This document shows, piece by piece, positions 54,670 through 64,000 of a stretch of DNA of 64,000 nt (position 1 is the stretch's first letter; the number at the start of each line of letters is the position of its first letter). The notes under the pieces are model-generated. The model searched no databases, had not been told where the DNA came from, and was given only the letters and a program-made list of their open reading frames with translations. Source of the stretch: Clavelina lepadiformis (taxonomy: Eukaryota; Chordata; Ascidiacea; Aplousobranchia; Clavelinidae); NCBI RefSeq assembly GCF_947623445.1, contig NC_135243.1:8868501-8932500 (forward strand), read 5' to 3'. The position numbers and the translations under genes are program-made.

Positions 54670-56448
54670 ATAAACACGGTCCTTCTTATAAAGTGTAAAT
54701 ATGCCAATCGTAGGCTAAAGCGCGATAATTTCTATAAACATAAGCCGAGGTTATGCAAATTTACCAACTATATTCATAAAGCGACTCAAAGCTTCATGGA
54801 CCAGAAGTGGAATTTCGACAAGGCGTTATAGGTAAAGTCAAAACTTTCTTAGCTTGCGTACAAAAATTTTTTACAAAATTAAGAGTAAGGATTTATTTTC
54901 GTTTCAGCTCAGCAATCGCTTAACGCTACTCTTGCGGCAATAGAATTAATTTTTGAGTAAACATAAATCGTGAATTATTTGGTCGTGTTAATTTTGCTGC
55001 GCCTACAGGCTACTCAACATCTTTCACTCATACGGCAAATTTTATTTTTGGGCTTTTGGCTAAATCGCTTCAACAACATAGGTCACATGTATAATATAGT
55101 GTTGTATGTATCATTAAATATTGTCAATGATAAAGGTCAACATATTATTTACGCCGGTGGAGTTGTACTTGTGAATAAGAAAAGCATAACTAGCACAATA
55201 TGTAAAACGCAACCTGGCAATGTAGCATGCCTCAGATCAAGACAACGATGTTTCTTACAGTTCATTCACCAAACATCAGTCAGTAATAAAAACTCGAAGC
55301 AATATGACAAAATAACAAAAAACGACAAATTACAAGTTTACAACAGACATATTGTTCATTATTCATGGTTAAGAAGTTTGACCGCATATCAAAGTCATTA
55401 AAAAGCGAGACTTAGTATTCACTCGACTTATTAATTATATCAAAAGTTTCCAATAAGGATGGTCAAACAATCAAATAAAGGTTTTCTTTTTAAAAGAAGA
55501 TAGTATTTGCAGTTGAGAAAGCAACAATAAATGACATTAGTAATTTTACGAAATCGGTTACTTTATAATGAAATTGCACGCGTTACTTTGGCCTTGAAGA
55601 ACGATATTAAAGTACAGTATAACTTGACTAAGTCGACACCTCCAGCGGATCACGCAAAAGTGCCGAATTATGCGAATTGTCGAAATATGCAAACAAGTAA
55701 TAACATACGGACAGGCACGTTCACACAATTGAAATGAGTTCATGCATTCTGAATATGGTAGCCTACAAAAACACGCTCATTCACATGATCAAAATGTTCA
55801 CTAAATACTCGCACATTCATACAATTAAAATGAGCTCGTTACAGACCTTGATTAGCGTTACGTGGTACGTCATAAATCATAACCTAATTCAATAACGCTC
55901 ACGTTTATGTGTAGATCATGACAAAATGTCCAATTAGACAAACAAAATTCTGGTTGGCGATGAAAGAAAGGCGATGCGGTAACTGAACTGTTAAATTATG
56001 CAAAACCGAATTACACAGCCTGCAGATCTTTGAAATGTAAACAATTCTGCCAGGACCAACAAAAAGACAAATTAGGTAAATTGACAAATTAAACGACGTT
56101 GAATTAGGCATGTTTTACTATAAAATGCAAGATGTTACAAAAGAAGTGTTTTTATGTTATAAACAGAATATTTTCACCACTAAATTAAGCTCAAAATGAT
56201 CTGAATGACTTTTTTTAAAAGAAAAACTTCACTTATGTTTTCTATTATTTTAACTTGACTATTGTTGTCTTACTCCGTTCAGTGTTCTCAATTCAGAATT
56301 AACGATTTTGGTCTCGTTGTAATGTTCCTTTGATTGAAAAAATGTGGTTCCCAATGCAAAACTTACCCAGTTTACTAACTTAAGTTAGTTTAAAGTGCAG
56401 GTGTAAGCAACGTAGGCTGCATATTTTTTAATTTCCCGTGGGTACAAC
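54670..56448. other. Gene-free region downstream of MDP1
   Basis: A 143-codon open frame at 54970-55401 is the longest in the window but has no recognisable domain, no good codon pattern and no splice partner, so it is not called. No poly(A) signal for MDP1 was identified close to 56449. Confidence 0.45.
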
Positions 56449-58552
<2,104 letters not shown>

Positions 58553-59187
58553 CGAATAAAATAAAATTAGAAGACAGTTTTTTGTGCACAAAATAATTTT
58601 TTATATACACAGAGGAAAAAACGTTTTCAGTTCTAAGCTCTTCAGCACTCAAACCTCATATTCAACATCTGTTCGACTCACAATCTAAATATGTAATTTA
58701 AAATTTAAATATTGCATGAATATATGCACAGCAACAGATCTTAGTATGGTATCAGGATCTGGGTCTAGTGCAAAAGAGCAAAACCGCGTGACGCATTAAC
58801 ATACTAGACCTCTGCTACCAAATTGTCAAATCATTTGGTTGTACACTTATGCACTACGTCTCAGAATCTTAACCCAACAACTAACTTATATATGGCTGTA
58901 AAGAAGTTAACTATTTGCACAAATTAAAGCAAGAAATGAGTCCTAATCTCTTGAGTCTTAGTTACTAAGAAATTAAGATATTCTTTGGGCATGTCATCAC
59001 ACTCGGTCTGCCGGTATAGCCTACATCTTGAGTGCATAGCACATGAGGTATTCGAAAGATCCTACCGGTAGACCAGATGTCTCAATATGAAAAAGTCTGT
59101 AGCTAAACTTAATCAAGCTTATTTTTCACTGTACAGAAAAAGTCCGTAAACACTTGCGTTGGTAAAATAATCCATGGATTCCGTAGT

Positions 59188-59555
59188 CACCCCATTCGTC
59201 TACTTTCCGCCCATTAAAATGATCCAGAGTATGGGAATTTTTTCCCATTGTAATGGTTGAAAGTATGCCGTTCTTACCCTAGAGTAAGTTGTATGCCTTT
59301 GGAATGGGGAGAATTTTACTTCGGCACAAGTATGGTTTGTGAACCCCATTCGTCTATTTTTCCGCCCATTAAAATGGACCTGCTGTCAACAATGGGGTTT
59401 CCCACAACCATATTTCTGCCGAAGTAAACATTTCCCCATTCCAAATGCATATATCTTACTCTAGGGTAAGAAAGGCATACTTCCTGCCATTCGAATGGAA
59501 AAATATTACCGCATTTTCACCCATTTCAATGGGCGGAAAGCAGACGAATCGGGTG
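59188..59555. mobile_element. Palindromic MITE with 7-bp target duplication
   Basis: The 368-bp element begins caccccattcgtctactttc and ends with the diverged reverse complement (gaaagcagacgaatcgggtg). It is flanked on both sides by ccgtagt (59181-59187 and 59556-59562). The arms pair along most of their length, including tcttaccctagagtaag near 59273 with its complement near 59455 and gaatggggagaattttactt near 59302 with its complement near 59428. The loop region contains another copy of the end motif accccattcgtcta near 59344. There is no coding. Confidence 0.85.
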
Positions 59556-60278
59556 CCGTAGTGAACGTGATTTTGGATGGTCGACAGCTACAAAAAATGC
59601 ATTTCCTATTTAGCCAACCAAATTGTTAGTCCGTAAAAGTCCATAGAAGTCCTTCTTTTACCTACCCCCCTGTTAAGGCTAACTAAAATATCCGAAATAA
59701 TAAATTAAATGTACATTATTTCCAAACATACGCCATAGTGGAAAGCAAGGCAATTGCACTTTCGAAGACTGTGTTTGCTGCACCCGATTTTCAATTTTAA
59801 GGAAAGGTGCAATATATCTAAAAACACAAGCATTCACTTTTGCTCTTCCGTGTATCTTCATTTTTAAGACAAAAAGGCAAAATTTTCTTTTTTGAAAATC
59901 TCACATTTAGTACCAAAAAGGGGCCAACATACTTTGTGTCTGGCATAGCCATTGTTGCAGACTGCAAAATGCACCTGGTTGTCAAGGCCTGGCGCACCCA
60001 AATTTTGCAACTCGATTTTTCCAAAATTTTGAGTAAGAAATAAGTTACAATCAATTTTGCAATCATCACCTCATAGGTTAGGGTATGGCGAAGGTAAGTT
60101 GTTGTTGCGTTGTTGACTCCTTTACTCAGAAGGTTGCTGTTTTAGTTGTATGCCAACTTCGCTCATATATTAAAATAAATGAACACGCAGTTCTTAGTTC
60201 AATCTTGCGTCCTGTGCTCAAGCAGTGCAAAACGGAATGGGACGGTAAAACGAACGAGCAGTGCCGAAATCAACACGT

Positions 60279-60374
60279 GCTGGGAGCATAGATATCTTAT
60301 ATATAATAACTATTGTTATTAATTTATTATTGTTATATTATTATTATTAATAAGATATCTATGGCTGGGAGCAT
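60279..60374. mobile_element. 74-bp palindromic insertion with 11-bp direct repeats
   Basis: The direct repeat gctgggagcat (60279-60289 and 60364-60374) flanks a segment whose ends are inverted: agatatcttat on the left, ataagatatct on the right. The interior is almost pure A and T, built from ttatt/aataa units. The simplest reading is a very small hairpin insertion with duplicated target. Confidence 0.75.
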
Positions 60375-61657
60375 CGTGAGGGCGCTAACCAGCGACAAAC
60401 CAAACAAACACCCAACAGCCGCTACAAGGGTACTGTCTACTGTATATTGTACAATGTTGTGTACTGGGTAATGCAAGTGTCTGTTTATTATAAATGAGCT
60501 ATCCAAGTTTGAAAAACCTCAGTAACAAGACGTTTGCGTAACTAACTTTCTCTCCTAACTTGTCGTCTTCATTGGTGATCACATGAAGTAACCACTAACT
60601 CTGGCATGGTATTTTAGCTATTTTAGCACTGAAATGTGATTGAAAGTTTGAGTGATAAAATTTACTTTTAGTTCAATCATATGCCAGCAAATCTGGAACA
60701 TCACCGCATTACTGAGGTATCTTTGTCACTTACAAAATTAGATGTAATAGAAAATATTTTAGAAAAGCTTGTTGAATGTTAGTAGCATTGAAAAGTGTTG
60801 TTTTTGCAATTTTATTAATGGTTAATTTTCTGAATATATATAAAGCTATGTTCGAAAAATGAAAGTTAACATTTAAAACTGTTTACTGTGCAACTAGAAT
60901 TTTAACCACTTATATGCTGAATGTTTTATTACAGTATAGTCAAGTTGGGTATATTTTCAGAACATTCATTTGAGTGTAATAATATGCATCTATCATTGCA
61001 AAAAGAAAACAGAAAGGCGCATTGCTTCCCATATCTTTTGTTGCAATATTGTTCATCTAATCACACCATAAAGATATGCTTACTGCACACAGTCTCACCT
61101 TGTCTGAAAGTCTAGTGTTTGTTCATTTACTTTAGACCAATAATAAGTTCTGTGGTTGTAGTCTTTACTTTATTGTGCACATTTCATGCTGGCAAATTTG
61201 AACAAATTAATATTTTGTCTACTAAGGGAGGGACTCTGTCTTAGATCACACATGTAAGAAAGTTTTAAAACTTTTGTATGATGCTTAGTAAGAAGCAATA
61301 ACATTTGGATTGCAGTGGGTAGAAACTCCAAACTGTGTTTTGTGTATTGCACTCTAAGTAGTCAAGTTTTATTTAAAAACCTTATTGTTAATTGTTCACA
61401 GATGCATAACTTTTTAAACAAGTATGACTTATTGCAAGTAGATGCGCAGTTAGTAGTTGGAAACTTTTCAAAAAGCTTGAATATTGTACCTGACTCGACT
61501 ATATAACGCTTGCTGCTTGATTAATTTTGCAAAAGTAAATAGTCCAGTTACGTATCGGTATAATTTGCTAAACTGTCTCTGTATTTTATCTTACTTACAT
61601 TTAAAATGCGCCACACGTGCAACTGCTGTTTTTTCACAATTGACTGACTCGCTTTTC

Positions 61658-63520
<1,863 letters not shown>

Positions 63521-64000
63521 CTGCATTTTTACAATGTTTTTCAAAGAGATAATTTTAGAATTTGTAAGTTTAAATCTTATCGATAATTACTATGCAACAT
63601 TGAGAGTTCTTTTTCCGTTTGCTGATAGCACATGAAACAGTCAAAGATTTTGATCTGTTGTTTGTTGTCAATAGAAGGATCCATTTGTCATTCGTTTCGT
63701 AACCATAAATGTATAATGCAGTAGTTTTTTCTTGCGTCATTTCGACCAAGCTTTCCGAAATATATTTGCCTTTCACAAATTTGTTTGAAATTCTTTTTTT
63801 GTTTTTCTGTATTTTTGCGTCCAGAACTCCAGACTAATTAGAATGCTAAGCTAATCAGCCCATATTTAAGGCTGCATTAACGTATGTATAGACTAGCAAT
63901 ATCCTGCGGAGAAAATCAGCTAGGTACAGAGGACAGTTGGGTTTTTATGCTATCTGATGGCATATAGTTTCCAGTAAATATGCACAAATATCATAGACGT
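63521..64000. other. ALKBH6 3' flank
   Basis: AT-rich sequence after the stop codon. No clear AATAAA was seen before the window ends, and no further gene was recognised. A 68-codon minus-strand frame (63570-63776) has no support. Confidence 0.45.

Larger units (their letters stand above)
58553..61657. other. Divergent intergenic region between MDP1 and ALKBH6
   Basis: It contains both upstream regions and no recognised gene. Besides the two palindromic insertions listed separately, an inverted pair ggtctgccggta (59005-59016) / taccggtagacc (59063-59074) was seen. A minus-strand frame (59818-60069), a plus-strand frame (60085-60291) and others were examined and have no support. Confidence 0.45.

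Noticed and set aside
54970-55401. 143-codon open frame, longest in the window
   Set aside because: No domain, signal or splice partner, and a composition typical of chance frames in AT-rich DNA.
60085-60291. 68-codon frame starting MAKVSCCCVV upstream of ALKBH6
   Set aside because: A good donor (aaggtaagt) lies right after its start, and the remainder has no recognisable feature and runs into the palindromic insertion.

Overview
The window looks like nuclear DNA of an invertebrate chordate, most likely an ascidian of the Ciona type. This is inferred from the AT-rich sequence, short exons with GT-AG introns, animal-type genes (SSUH2, MDP1, ALKBH6, TOP1, HPGDS-like sigma GSTs) and many small hAT-like and palindromic DNA elements. 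No bacterial operons, rRNA, tRNA, CRISPR arrays or retroelement genes were found. Nine protein genes could be rebuilt exon by exon; in each, exon lengths, splice phases and protein homology agree.

Layout: 1-14,950 has no recognised gene, only a short hAT-like element and hairpins. 15,010-17,308 (+) is a nine-exon SSUH2-like gene with cysteine-rich CxxCxGxG repeats and a C-terminal CaaX motif. 19,731-36,481 is an array of five four-exon sigma-class glutathione S-transferases, in order minus, minus, plus, minus, minus, all with intron phases 1-0-0. An unexplained GC-rich island (33,560-34,150) lies between copies 4 and 5. 36,482-41,323 is gene-free with old duplicated blocks. 41,324-50,779 (-) is a divergent, short DNA topoisomerase IB gene that keeps all five catalytic residues but almost none of the linker domain; its introns hold several DNA elements. 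50,780-56,448 is gene-free and holds nested hAT-like elements. 56,449-58,552 (-) is MDP1, a HAD-family phosphatase. 61,658-63,520 (+) is ALKBH6, an AlkB-family dioxygenase. MDP1 and ALKBH6 are divergently arranged about 3.1 kb apart, with two palindromic insertions between them.

The genes do not form one pathway. The GST array is one functional block (glutathione conjugation or prostanoid isomerisation); the others are unrelated housekeeping genes. The observations most worth following are the near-identity of GST exon 2 across copies whose other exons have diverged (gene conversion), the nearly linker-less topoisomerase with an altered camptothecin pocket and a GC-AG intron, the 1.0-kb hAT element with 8-bp target duplication in that gene, two palindromic insertions with clear target duplications, and the unidentified GC-rich island. 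I found no convincing wholly new multi-gene system. Positions were read by eye, so single-base boundaries may be off by a base or two.
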